Below, piece after piece: positions 1 to 6,656 of a stretch of DNA of 46,758 nucleotides. The notes under the pieces are model-generated. The model made no database searches, was not told the DNA's origin, and saw only the letters and a program-made list of their open reading frames with translations. The stretch spans positions 1 to 46,758 of the forward strand of contig JAFADH010000391.1 of NCBI GenBank assembly GCA_023424995.1, written 5' to 3'. Position 1 is the first letter of the stretch. Every line of letters begins with the position of its first letter. This DNA is from Bacillota bacterium. Lineage in GTDB: Bacteria; Bacillota; Clostridia; Lachnospirales; Lachnospiraceae. Made by a program: the position numbers and the translations under genes.

Positions 1-1
1 G

Positions 2-1009
2 ATCTTTACCGCCGGCTATATGAACCGTGATGAGGAATGGCTGCTACATTTTACGAAGGAGCTGTACAAATCACAGGCCAGCGCCTTTGTCATTAATATC
101 GGTCCGTACATCAAGGAGGTGCCTCACAGCGTTATTGATTATTGCAATGAAGTGGATATGCCCCTCTTTACCATACCCTGGAAGATCAGGCTGGTGGATG
201 TCACCAGGGATTTCTGTACCAGGATCATGCATAACAAGAATGTGGAAGCGAGCATCTCCACCACACTGAAGGATATCATATTTAAAGTGGGAGATCCGGA
301 GACACAGATCCAGCAGATGGAGCGATACGGCTATACGCGTGAGAATCATTTCTGCTTCGTCAATATCTCCCTGGAGAATGTCCGGGAGCATCACGGCAGC
401 GATAATATGGAACGGCTGCGCCTGTATGTGGAACAGATAGCACGCACCAGCCAGAGCATGTTTATCTCCTTTACCTATCAATCCCATCTGATCGTGGTCC
501 TTTCCGAGAACAGCATGAATCAGGTCCACCACTTTGTGGACCGGCTGATTGACCTGGTGCGCAGGGAGAAGGCGGCCTTTCAGGTTTATGTGGGCGTCAG
601 TCCCATTATTCAGGGCTTTCCGGGTCTGGATTCGAATTTTGAGAAAGCTCTGGCAGCCAATGGAATGGCGAAGAAGAGAAGGGTCCGGGTGAATTATTAC
701 GATGACCTTGACCTGTATAAGATACTGCTGGCGGTGAAGGATAAGAAGGTACTGCAGGAATTCTACCAGGAGATATTAGGCAAGCTGGAGCAGTATGATA
801 TGGAGAACGGCACGGATCTCATGGGCTTTTTGCGGGTGTACCTGGACAGCAACGGAAGCCCCCAGCTGGTATCGGAGCAGCAGTACATCCATCGCAATAC
901 CGTGAATAACCAGGTGAAGAAGATTGAGAAGATAACCGGCTATAACCTGCTTAATCTGGATGAGAAGGTACGCTGCAGCATCGGGTATCTGATCCGGGAT
1001 ATTTTATAG
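2..1009 (+). CDS. PucR-family transcriptional regulator (5' end outside window)
   Basis: This is a DNA-binding regulator of the PucR/CdaR type; members commonly control purine, pyrimidine or amino-acid catabolism. The frame is open from base 2, so the true start lies upstream. The first ~70 visible residues (VINIGPYIKEVPHSVIDYC, MPLFTIPW) match the PucR N-terminal sensor domain. A GGDEF-like middle follows, and the C-terminus has the family helix-turn-helix with YIHRNTVNNQVKKIEKITG. It lies about 160 bp upstream of the aminotransferase in the same direction, beside a palindromic operator candidate, so I infer that it controls the pyrimidine genes that follow. The effector cannot be read from the sequence. 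Family assignment is firm; regulon assignment is inference. Confidence 0.85.
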   Translation: MFTAGYMNRDEEWLLHFTKELYKSQASAFVINIGPYIKEVPHSVIDYCNEVDMPLFTIPWKIRLVDVTRDFCTRIMHNKNVEASISTTLKDIIFKVGDPETQIQQMERYGYTRENHFCFVNISLENVREHHGSDNMERLRLYVEQIARTSQSMFISFTYQSHLIVVLSENSMNQVHHFVDRLIDLVRREKAAFQVYVGVSPIIQGFPGLDSNFEKALAANGMAKKRRVRVNYYDDLDLYKILLAVKDKKVLQEFYQEILGKLEQYDMENGTDLMGFLRVYLDSNGSPQLVSEQQYIHRNTVNNQVKKIEKITGYNLLNLDEKVRCSIGYLIRDIL

Positions 1010-1025
1010 AGGCGCAGGTTGCATA

Positions 1026-1053
1026 GTGCAACTGCTAAAATGTGCAGTTGCAC
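1026..1053. promoter_or_regulatory. Palindromic operator candidate upstream of the aminotransferase promoter
   Basis: GTGCAACTGC (1026-1035) and GCAGTTGCAC (1044-1053) form a perfect 10-bp inverted repeat around 8 bases. The right half alone contains GTGCAGTTGCAC (1042-1053), which sits 9 bp before TGGTCA (1063-1068), and that is 8 bp before the -35. The same layout recurs before the alcohol dehydrogenase. A further partial copy (GTTGCATAGTGCAAC, 1018-1032) overlaps the left arm. It is a likely binding site for the adjacent PucR-type regulator, by inference. Confidence 0.6.
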
Positions 1054-1076
1054 AGAGAAATCTGGTCAATGATTGA

Positions 1077-1105
1077 TTGAATCTTACGGGACCTGTATTT
1101 ATAAT
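1077..1105 (+). promoter_or_regulatory. Sigma-A promoter for the aminotransferase
   Basis: TTGAAT (1077-1082), a 17-bp spacer, then a consensus TATAAT (1100-1105). Predicted transcription start is near 1112, which leaves a leader of about 60 nt containing a strong hairpin. The promoter also rules out upstream TTG/ATG codons as translation starts. Confidence 0.75.
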
Positions 1106-1120
1106 GATAAAAACAGTAGC

Positions 1121-1148
1121 AGCGGGGCTTGTGGGAACAAGCCCCGCT
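1121..1148 (+). other. Strong stem-loop in the aminotransferase leader
   Basis: AGCGGGGCTTG (1121-1131) pairs perfectly with CAAGCCCCGCT (1138-1148) around a 6-nt loop. No U-run follows, and the ribosome site GGAGGAG begins 13 nt downstream. It is therefore more likely a 5' mRNA-stabilising or regulatory hairpin of this leader than the terminator of the upstream regulator gene, though that cannot be excluded. Confidence 0.55.
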
Positions 1149-1172
1149 TTGACGTATGAAGGAGGAGATATC

Positions 1173-2498
1173 TTGCTAGGAGAAGAAATCAAAAGTTATC
1201 AGAAGCAATACAATCTGCAGTCATGGAGCAAACAAAAGAATCTCAATCCGATTCCCATTGAGAGGGGAGAAGGCATCTATCTGTGGGATTATGAGGGCAA
1301 CCGTTATACGGATATGTCATCCCAGCTGGTTAATCTGAATCTGGGCTTCGGGAATAAGGCCATCGGAGATGCCATCAAGGAGCAGGTAGATAAGTTCTGC
1401 TTCGTACAGCCGGCCTATGCCGCAGAATCCAGGGCGAAGCTGGCGAAGAAGATCATCGGGCTTATGCCTTATAATATGGGAAAGGTATTCTTCACCAATG
1501 CCGGTGCCGAGGCTAATGAGAATGCGGTGAAGATTGCCCGTATGTATACGGGGCGCTTTAAGGTATTCAGCCGTTACCGCAGCTATCACGGCTCCTCCTT
1601 CGGCGCAGGCAACCTGACCGGTGAGCCCAGGCGTTATCCTCTGGAGCCCGGGATTCCCGGATTTATTAAATTCTTTGATCCCTATGTCTACCGGGAGGCA
1701 ATTCCTTTCCAATCGGAAGAAGCGGCGACCAGGTATTATCTGGCCAAGCTGCGGGAACAGATATTATATGAAGGACCCAGCAGCATTGCTGCCATCGTAA
1801 TTGAGACCATAACCGGCTCCAACGGCATCATCATTCCCCCCAGGGGATATCTGCCGGGCATGCGCAGGCTCTGCGACGAATTCGGCATTCTTTTGATCTG
1901 CGATGAGGTCATGACCGGCTGGGGCAGAACCGGCAGGATGTTCGCCTTTGAGCATTTTGACGTCATACCGGACATGGTTACCTTTGCCAAGGGGGTAACC
2001 TGCGGCTATGTTCCCCTTGGAGGAGTGGCAGTGAGCAAGGAGATCGCGGCCTATTTTGACGACAATCTGCTGTCCTGCGGCCTGACCTACAGCGGACATC
2101 CCCTGGCGTGCGCGGCAGGAGTCGCCTGTGTCAATTATTATGAGGAAGCCGGCATTCTTGAGCATGTGAATGAAGTGGGAAAGGTACTGGGAAACAGATT
2201 GGAGGAATTGAAGGCGGCGCATCCTTGTGTAGGTGATGTAAGATACATCGGTTTGTTCTCCGCGGTAGAATTGGTTAAGGATAAAAGCACCAGGGAGCCT
2301 CTGGTGCCTTACGGCAAGGATCCGGAGGGCATTATGGGCAGGATCCTGGGCAGGCTGAAGGAGAAGAAATTTATGACCTACACCCACGAGAATATGATTC
2401 TGATCGCGCCTCCGCTGATCATAACCGAAGAACAGCTGCTGGAAGAACTGGTAAAGCTGGATGAAGTTCTGGAAGCTGTGGACCGGGAATTCTTATGA
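1173..2498 (+). CDS. Class III PLP aminotransferase, probable beta-alanine aminotransferase
   Basis: This is a pyridoxal-phosphate omega-aminotransferase of 441 aa, normal length for class III. The cofactor aspartate lies in LLICDEVMTGWGRTG (D244) and the Schiff-base lysine in TFAKGVTCGYVPLGG (K273). The TTG start at 1173 is chosen because GGAGGAG lies 6-12 nt upstream, while earlier in-frame starts overlap the promoter and leader hairpin. Fold and cofactor chemistry are clear; the substrate is not. With dihydropyrimidinase, PreA and a carbamoyl hydrolase in the same locus, the most economical role is transamination of beta-alanine from uracil to malonic semialdehyde (the PydD role in the described extended reductive pyrimidine pathway). 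Taurine, GABA or another omega-amino acid remains possible. Cytoplasmic. Confidence 0.85.
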   Translation: MLGEEIKSYQKQYNLQSWSKQKNLNPIPIERGEGIYLWDYEGNRYTDMSSQLVNLNLGFGNKAIGDAIKEQVDKFCFVQPAYAAESRAKLAKKIIGLMPYNMGKVFFTNAGAEANENAVKIARMYTGRFKVFSRYRSYHGSSFGAGNLTGEPRRYPLEPGIPGFIKFFDPYVYREAIPFQSEEAATRYYLAKLREQILYEGPSSIAAIVIETITGSNGIIIPPRGYLPGMRRLCDEFGILLICDEVMTGWGRTGRMFAFEHFDVIPDMVTFAKGVTCGYVPLGGVAVSKEIAAYFDDNLLSCGLTYSGHPLACAAGVACVNYYEEAGILEHVNEVGKVLGNRLEELKAAHPCVGDVRYIGLFSAVELVKDKSTREPLVPYGKDPEGIMGRILGRLKEKKFMTYTHENMILIAPPLIITEEQLLEELVKLDEVLEAVDREFL

Positions 2499-2568
2499 CG
2501 CTTTCCCGTATAATCCGGATGGTCTATGGGGATGCCGCAGAGCATATGCATCTCCCTTCCATATGTTT

Positions 2569-2582
2569 TGTGCATATGCACA
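2569..2582. promoter_or_regulatory. 14-bp perfect palindrome, operator candidate
   Basis: TGTGCATATGCACA is self-complementary. Its core GTGCATATGCAC (2570-2581) lies 9 bp before TGGTCA (2591-2596), and that is 8 bp before the -35, exactly as at the aminotransferase promoter. A second CATATG-type palindrome (2543-2550) is nearby. It is a likely site for the same regulator. Confidence 0.6.
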
Positions 2583-2604
2583 TTAAATATTGGTCATCTA
2601 TCAT

Positions 2605-2633
2605 TTGATTTTTTTCTCCGGGGTATATATAAT
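2605..2633 (+). promoter_or_regulatory. Sigma-A promoter for the alcohol dehydrogenase
   Basis: TTGATT (2605-2610), 17-bp spacer, TATAAT (2628-2633). Predicted start is near 2640, giving a leader of about 80 nt. Confidence 0.75.
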
Positions 2634-2656
2634 TAACATATTATAAAACGCCAACT

Positions 2657-2709
2657 AGCAGCAAAGGAGCCGATGGTATTTAGGATGCTCCCGGGCTGCT
2701 TGTTTTTTT
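2657..2709 (+). terminator. Terminator-like hairpin inside the dehydrogenase leader (attenuator candidate)
   Basis: Nested stems AGCAGC/GCTGCT (2657-2662 with 2695-2700) and GGAGC/GCTCC (2666-2670 with 2687-2691) are followed at once by TGTTTTTTT (2701-2709). The AAAGGAG ribosome site starts two bases later. It lies downstream of the predicted promoter, so it could stop transcripts before the gene; it could also end read-through from the aminotransferase. Confidence 0.65.
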
Positions 2710-2722
2710 GAAAGGAGCGGTC

Positions 2723-3874
2723 ATGGCATATCAATTTACATTACCGGATGTTGTAATAGCTGGGGAAGATGCACTTAAGTCCGGTGAGATGAATATAAAA
2801 AGATTAGGGAAGAAAGCTTTCATCGTCACCGGCAGGATGATTACAAAATCGGGAATGGTTGGTTTGCTCACCGATCGCTTACAAAGCTGGGATATTGATT
2901 CGGTGGTTTTTAATGATGTCATCGGAGAGCCCACGGACCGGACAATTGAGCTTGGAGTGAAGGCCTACGGGGCTTCCGGCTGTGATTTTATCATTTCAAT
3001 AGGCGGAGGAAGTCCTCTGGACAGCGCGAAGGCAATTGCGGCCATGTCGGTATTGCCGGGCAGGATAACCGATTATGCAGGAATAGAGATAAGCGGTGAT
3101 TTTCCCCCCATGGTATTGATTCCCACAACTGCAGGCACAGGCTCGGAAGCGACGAAATTCACGGTAATCACCGACACGGTGAACAACAGGAAGCTGCTTC
3201 TTAAGGGAAATGATCTTCTGCCCGATCTGGCGATCCTGGATCCGGCATACACGCTGTCGGCACCGGCAGCTATCACCGCTGCAACCGGAATGGATGCACT
3301 GACCCATGCCATAGAAGCATACACCTCACGAAAAGGAAATCCTATGACCGATGTATATGCCATATCGGCGGTGAAGCGGATCTTTCGTTATCTGCCCCCG
3401 GCTTTTCAGGACGGCAATGACAAAAAGGCCAGGGAAGAGCTGCAGCTGGCGGCTTTTGAAGCAGGCGTCTGTATCAATAACGCCTCGGTAACGCTGGTCC
3501 ATGGAATGAGCAGGCCCATCGGTGCCCTGTTCCATGTCCCCCACGGGATATCCAATGCCATGCTGATTAAGGATTGCCTGGAATTTGCCATGGACGGCTG
3601 TTATGATAGATTTGCAGTACTGGCAAGAGCAATCGGTGCCGCAGGGAAGGATACCGGAGATGCCGATGCTGCCCGGGCTTTCTTAGATCGTCTGAGCAGG
3701 CTGTGCCGCTGCCTTGAGATACCGACATTGGCGGAATACGGGATTAACAGACAGGAGTTTGAGGCGGCTGCGGAGAAGATGGCACGGGATGCCCTGGCAA
3801 GCGGCAGTCCTTCCAATACCATTAAGCAGGTTAATCTGGAGGATATCCTTTCTATCTATCAAAAACTCTGGTAA
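2723..3874 (+). CDS. Iron-containing alcohol dehydrogenase, probable malonic semialdehyde reductase
   Basis: This is a group III Fe-type NAD(P)H-dependent alcohol dehydrogenase of 383 aa, full length. The dinucleotide loop GGGSPLDSAKAIA (residues 94-106) and TTAGTGSEAT (135-144) are present. Metal ligands are D191 and H195 (GMDALTHAIEAYTS), H260 (LVHGMS) and H274 (HVPHG). The ATG at 2723 is preceded by AAAGGAG. The gene has its own promoter and leader terminator. Next to the aminotransferase it fits the PydE-like step, reducing malonic semialdehyde to 3-hydroxypropionate, which would detoxify the aldehyde and reoxidise NAD(P)H. The family accepts many alcohols and aldehydes, so the substrate comes from context only. 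Confidence 0.85.
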   Translation: MAYQFTLPDVVIAGEDALKSGEMNIKRLGKKAFIVTGRMITKSGMVGLLTDRLQSWDIDSVVFNDVIGEPTDRTIELGVKAYGASGCDFIISIGGGSPLDSAKAIAAMSVLPGRITDYAGIEISGDFPPMVLIPTTAGTGSEATKFTVITDTVNNRKLLLKGNDLLPDLAILDPAYTLSAPAAITAATGMDALTHAIEAYTSRKGNPMTDVYAISAVKRIFRYLPPAFQDGNDKKAREELQLAAFEAGVCINNASVTLVHGMSRPIGALFHVPHGISNAMLIKDCLEFAMDGCYDRFAVLARAIGAAGKDTGDADAARAFLDRLSRLCRCLEIPTLAEYGINRQEFEAAAEKMARDALASGSPSNTIKQVNLEDILSIYQKLW

Positions 3875-3914
3875 GCGGAACTGACCAATCAAATATTATT
3901 TTAATTTCTTATAC

Positions 3915-4029
3915 AATGGCGTAGGCTGAGAGGCTTACGCCATTCTTGCCTGTAAAAGCCCGCAGGTGGAAAAACTTCCCATACGAATACGCAGGCAAAG
4001 GCCGCCGTATAGGAGGAATAATGCATTAA
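3915..4029 (+). promoter_or_regulatory. Structured leader with a Met-His mini-ORF before the ABC importer
   Basis: Three inverted repeats are packed here: a 12-bp stem (AATGGCGTAGGC, 3915-3926, with GCTTACGCCATT, 3933-3944, one G-T pair), TTGCCTG (3946-3952) with CAGGCAA (3992-3998), and ATACG (3981-3985) with CGTAT (4006-4010). The last touches a good ribosome site AGGAGG (4011-4016) that serves ATG CAT TAA (4021-4029), a two-codon ORF 19 bp before the true gene. No U-run follows the first stem, so it is a poor terminator. It matches no riboswitch family I can recognise. Confidence 0.45.
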
Positions 4030-4048
4030 AAAACAGGAGGTAGGGATT

Positions 4049-4885
4049 ATGAGCGTACTTGATTCTCTCATGGAAGAGATGCCGGCAGATGCGGCAGCGG
4101 AGGATACAATGAATATGAATCAGGAGATAAGCATCCGGAATCTGAATGTGAGCTTTCCGGACAAGAACGGCGGATCACCGGTGATCGCATTACAGAATAT
4201 CAATCTGGATATCAGACAGGGGGAATTTATCTCCCTGGTAGGACCCTCCGGCTGCGGCAAGACCACCCTGCTTAGGACCATAGCGGATCTGCAGCAGCCT
4301 ACCACGGGCAGCATACAGGTAAGAGGCCTGTCGCCGAGGGAGATCAGGCTCCAGCAGAAGTACGGGATCGTATTCCAGAATCCCGTGCTGTATGAGTGGA
4401 GAACAGTAAGGCGCAATGTATGCATGCCCATGGAGATCATGGGGATACCCAAGAAGGAAAGGACCGCACGGGTTACGAAGATGCTGGAGCTGGTGGGTTT
4501 AATGGAATTCGGAAAGAAATATCCTCATGAGCTCAGCGGCGGCATGCAGCAGAGAGTGGGCATCGCAAGGGCACTGGCTATTAAGCCCGAGATACTTCTG
4601 ATGGATGAACCTTTTTCCGCATTGGATGAATTTACGAAGGAAAAGCTCCATGAGGATCTGCTTCGTATCTGGAAGAAGACCAACAAGACGATCCTCTTTG
4701 TTACCCATAATATCCAGGAGGCGGTATTTTTGTCTGACCGTGTGGTGGTGCTGTCCCCTCATCCGGGAAGAGTCTCGGCCATCGTAGACATTAACCTGGA
4801 CCGTCCCAGAGGCTTATCGATTAAGAATACGCCGGAATTCAACGAGCTGGTGGTGAAAGTAAGAAATAGCTTTGAAGGCATATAG
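4049..4885 (+). CDS. ABC importer ATPase, NitT/TauT (SsuB/ThiZ-like) type
   Basis: This is the cytoplasmic ATPase that powers the importer formed with the two permeases and the lipoprotein that follow. Its 278 aa contain Walker A GPSGCGKTT (65-73), Q-loop at Q110, signature LSGGMQQR (162-169), Walker B ILLMDEP (182-188), D-loop SALDE and H-loop VTHN (about 217). The ATG at 4049 has AGGAGG 8-13 nt upstream. It overlaps nothing, and the next gene starts 10 bp after its stop, so the three core genes form an operon. The family moves nitrate, taurine, sulfonates or thiamine pyrimidine precursors. In this locus a pyrimidine or related ureido compound is the likely cargo, by inference. Confidence 0.9.
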   Translation: MSVLDSLMEEMPADAAAEDTMNMNQEISIRNLNVSFPDKNGGSPVIALQNINLDIRQGEFISLVGPSGCGKTTLLRTIADLQQPTTGSIQVRGLSPREIRLQQKYGIVFQNPVLYEWRTVRRNVCMPMEIMGIPKKERTARVTKMLELVGLMEFGKKYPHELSGGMQQRVGIARALAIKPEILLMDEPFSALDEFTKEKLHEDLLRIWKKTNKTILFVTHNIQEAVFLSDRVVVLSPHPGRVSAIVDINLDRPRGLSIKNTPEFNELVVKVRNSFEGI

Positions 4886-4895
4886 GAGAGATGAT

Positions 4896-5732
4896 ATGAA
4901 GCTGATGAAGAAGGTACTTGCTTCAAAGAAACTGGTAACGGCAGTATGGATCCTTGCTCTGATCCTGTGCTGGGAGATCGTGGCATCGGTGGTAGAGCAG
5001 ACCAAGCGCACCCCTGAGAATGTACTTCCCCATCTGTACCAGATTCTGCAGTCCGTATTCAGCACCAGGCTGGTCAGCAACCGGCAGACTGCTCTGCAGA
5101 TCGTGCTAAGCAACGCAGGAATTACCTTGATCAGAGCAGGCATCGGTTACTGCATCGGAATAATCATAGGCTTTATTCTTGCACTGTTCATGAATCTGTT
5201 CCGTGCGGTAGAGAAGACAGCGTTCCCATATCTGATGATGATACAGATGATTCCCATTCTTGGAATGGCTCCGATTGTCTTAGCCGTAACCAAGGATATC
5301 AATAAAAGCCGGATCGTGATCGCAGCTATTCTGACCTTCTACCCGGTAGCCACCAATACTCTGGCAGGCTTTAAGGCGGTAGACAGACAGAAGCATGAGC
5401 TCATGTATTCCATCGCAGCCAGTAAATATCAGATCTACCGGAAGCTGTTGATTCCCTCCTGTATGCCGTACTTTTTTACGGGACTGAAGATATCCGCTCC
5501 CATGGCAATCACGGCTTCCATACTGGTGGACACCCTGCAGGGCGGAGGAGGCCTTGGCTGCATGCTGTCCCAATCCCTGAAGCATGCCATGTCCATCTAT
5601 GTGTTCTGGCAGATCGTATTCTTCAGCGCCCTGGTGGGGATATTAAGCTACTATCTGATGTCGGTGATAGAGAGGCTGGTGACCCCGGGAAAGCCTGCAA
5701 AGGCCAAGGGAGGTGAAAGCCATGAAGCATAA
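4896..5732 (+). CDS. ABC importer permease 1 (BPD_transp_1, SsuC/ThiX-like)
   Basis: Integral membrane subunit of the NitT/TauT importer, 278 aa. The first membrane segment is near residues 12-32 (TAVWILALILCWEIV), with further hydrophobic segments to the C-terminus. The cytoplasmic EAA-type coupling loop reads ELMYSIAASKYQIYRKLLIP. The start at 4896 follows GGAGAG; an earlier in-frame start at 4872 would overlap the ATPase gene and has no ribosome site. The C-terminus overlaps the next permease start by 11 bp, which indicates translational coupling and a heterodimeric membrane channel. Confidence 0.88.
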   Translation: MKLMKKVLASKKLVTAVWILALILCWEIVASVVEQTKRTPENVLPHLYQILQSVFSTRLVSNRQTALQIVLSNAGITLIRAGIGYCIGIIIGFILALFMNLFRAVEKTAFPYLMMIQMIPILGMAPIVLAVTKDINKSRIVIAAILTFYPVATNTLAGFKAVDRQKHELMYSIAASKYQIYRKLLIPSCMPYFFTGLKISAPMAITASILVDTLQGGGGLGCMLSQSLKHAMSIYVFWQIVFFSALVGILSYYLMSVIERLVTPGKPAKAKGGESHEA

Positions 5733-6531
5733 ATTGCGCCGGGTCATCAATAAGCAGGTCATCACCACCGTATTATACCCGCTGTTATTCGGAGGGATTG
5801 TAGCGGTATTATGGCAGACCCAGCTTCTTCATAAGCTGCTGGGGGCGGATACCTTTACCCTTCCGCTTCCGGAACGTATCTTCAACATCATCCGTGATAA
5901 CCTGCCGGGTATTATGAAGAATGTCAGAGCAACCGTAATCGTAGCTCTGGGAGGACTGGCACTGGGATCTCTTTTCGGCTATCTGCTGGCGGTTATCGCA
6001 ACCGTATTCCCCAGATGGGGCACGGGAGGACTTACCGTCGTCTCCGCCTTCAATGCAATACCGATTATCGCCATAGCGCCGATCCTCAATAATCTGACCA
6101 AGGATTTCAGTAAGGACGCCAATATCAGGAGCATACTGGCCAAGATCCTGGTGGTCATGATCACCTGCACGGTATCCATGAGTATCAATGCTTACCGGGG
6201 CTTTACCGAATTAAAGCCCTTCTCCCTGGACCTGATGAAATCTTATGCGGCCGGAAGTAAAACCATATTCTTCAAGCTGCGGATTCCCAACAGTATTCCC
6301 TATGTATTCACAGCATTAAGGGTCAGTGTTCCGGGCTGTGTCATCAGCGCTTTGGTCAGCGAGTATTTCGCCGAATACATCATCGGCGTGGGCAGGCAGA
6401 TTCGTGAGAATATCGTATTGGCCCAATATGCATCGGCCTGGGCATATATCACGGTAGCCTGCGCCATCGGAATTATCATGTATGTCGTGCTGTTGATCTG
6501 TGAAGGTATTTTGCTGAAGGGACGCCGTTAG
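5722..6531 (+). CDS. ABC importer permease 2 (BPD_transp_1)
   Basis: Second membrane subunit of the same importer, 269 aa, with a first membrane span near residues 11-28 and about five more. The EAA-type loop reads DLMKSYAAGSKTIFFKLRIP and would dock on the ATPase. GGGAGG (5708-5713) is 8 nt before ATG 5722; a GTG nine bases earlier lies inside the ribosome site. It overlaps the first permease by 11 bp. Having two different permease genes is common when the pore is a heterodimer. Cargo is not evident from the sequence. Confidence 0.87.
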   Translation: MKHKLRRVINKQVITTVLYPLLFGGIVAVLWQTQLLHKLLGADTFTLPLPERIFNIIRDNLPGIMKNVRATVIVALGGLALGSLFGYLLAVIATVFPRWGTGGLTVVSAFNAIPIIAIAPILNNLTKDFSKDANIRSILAKILVVMITCTVSMSINAYRGFTELKPFSLDLMKSYAAGSKTIFFKLRIPNSIPYVFTALRVSVPGCVISALVSEYFAEYIIGVGRQIRENIVLAQYASAWAYITVACAIGIIMYVVLLICEGILLKGRR

Positions 6532-6598
6532 TGTACTGTCCCGCTCATCATCAGCGAAGCCATACGGTCTGTTCTGCCGGTGATGAATGAGACATACG

Positions 6599-6628
6599 CT
6601 GAATGCGTTCATTCACTTAATATATAAT
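6599..6628 (+). promoter_or_regulatory. Possible separate promoter for the binding lipoprotein
   Basis: CTGAAT (6599-6604), 18-bp spacer, TATAAT (6623-6628). It overlaps a short repeat GAATG/CATTC (6601-6605 with 6610-6614) that could be an operator. A dedicated promoter would fit the usual excess of binding protein over membrane subunits, but the -35 is weak. Confidence 0.4.
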
Positions 6629-6656
6629 GTTACGTTAATTTTATAAGGAGGAAGAA

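Noticed and set aside
1077..1172. In-frame upstream TTG/ATG starts for the aminotransferase
   Set aside because: They lie in the -35/-10 region and in the leader hairpin and lack a ribosome site; TTG 1173 has GGAGGAG.
3915..3944. GGCTGAGA inside the hairpin resembles part of a TPP (THI-box) riboswitch, tempting beside a THI5-like importer
   Set aside because: The CUGAUCUGG-like and GCGxAGGGA parts of the THI box are absent, and GGCTGAGA is simply part of a perfect stem-loop.
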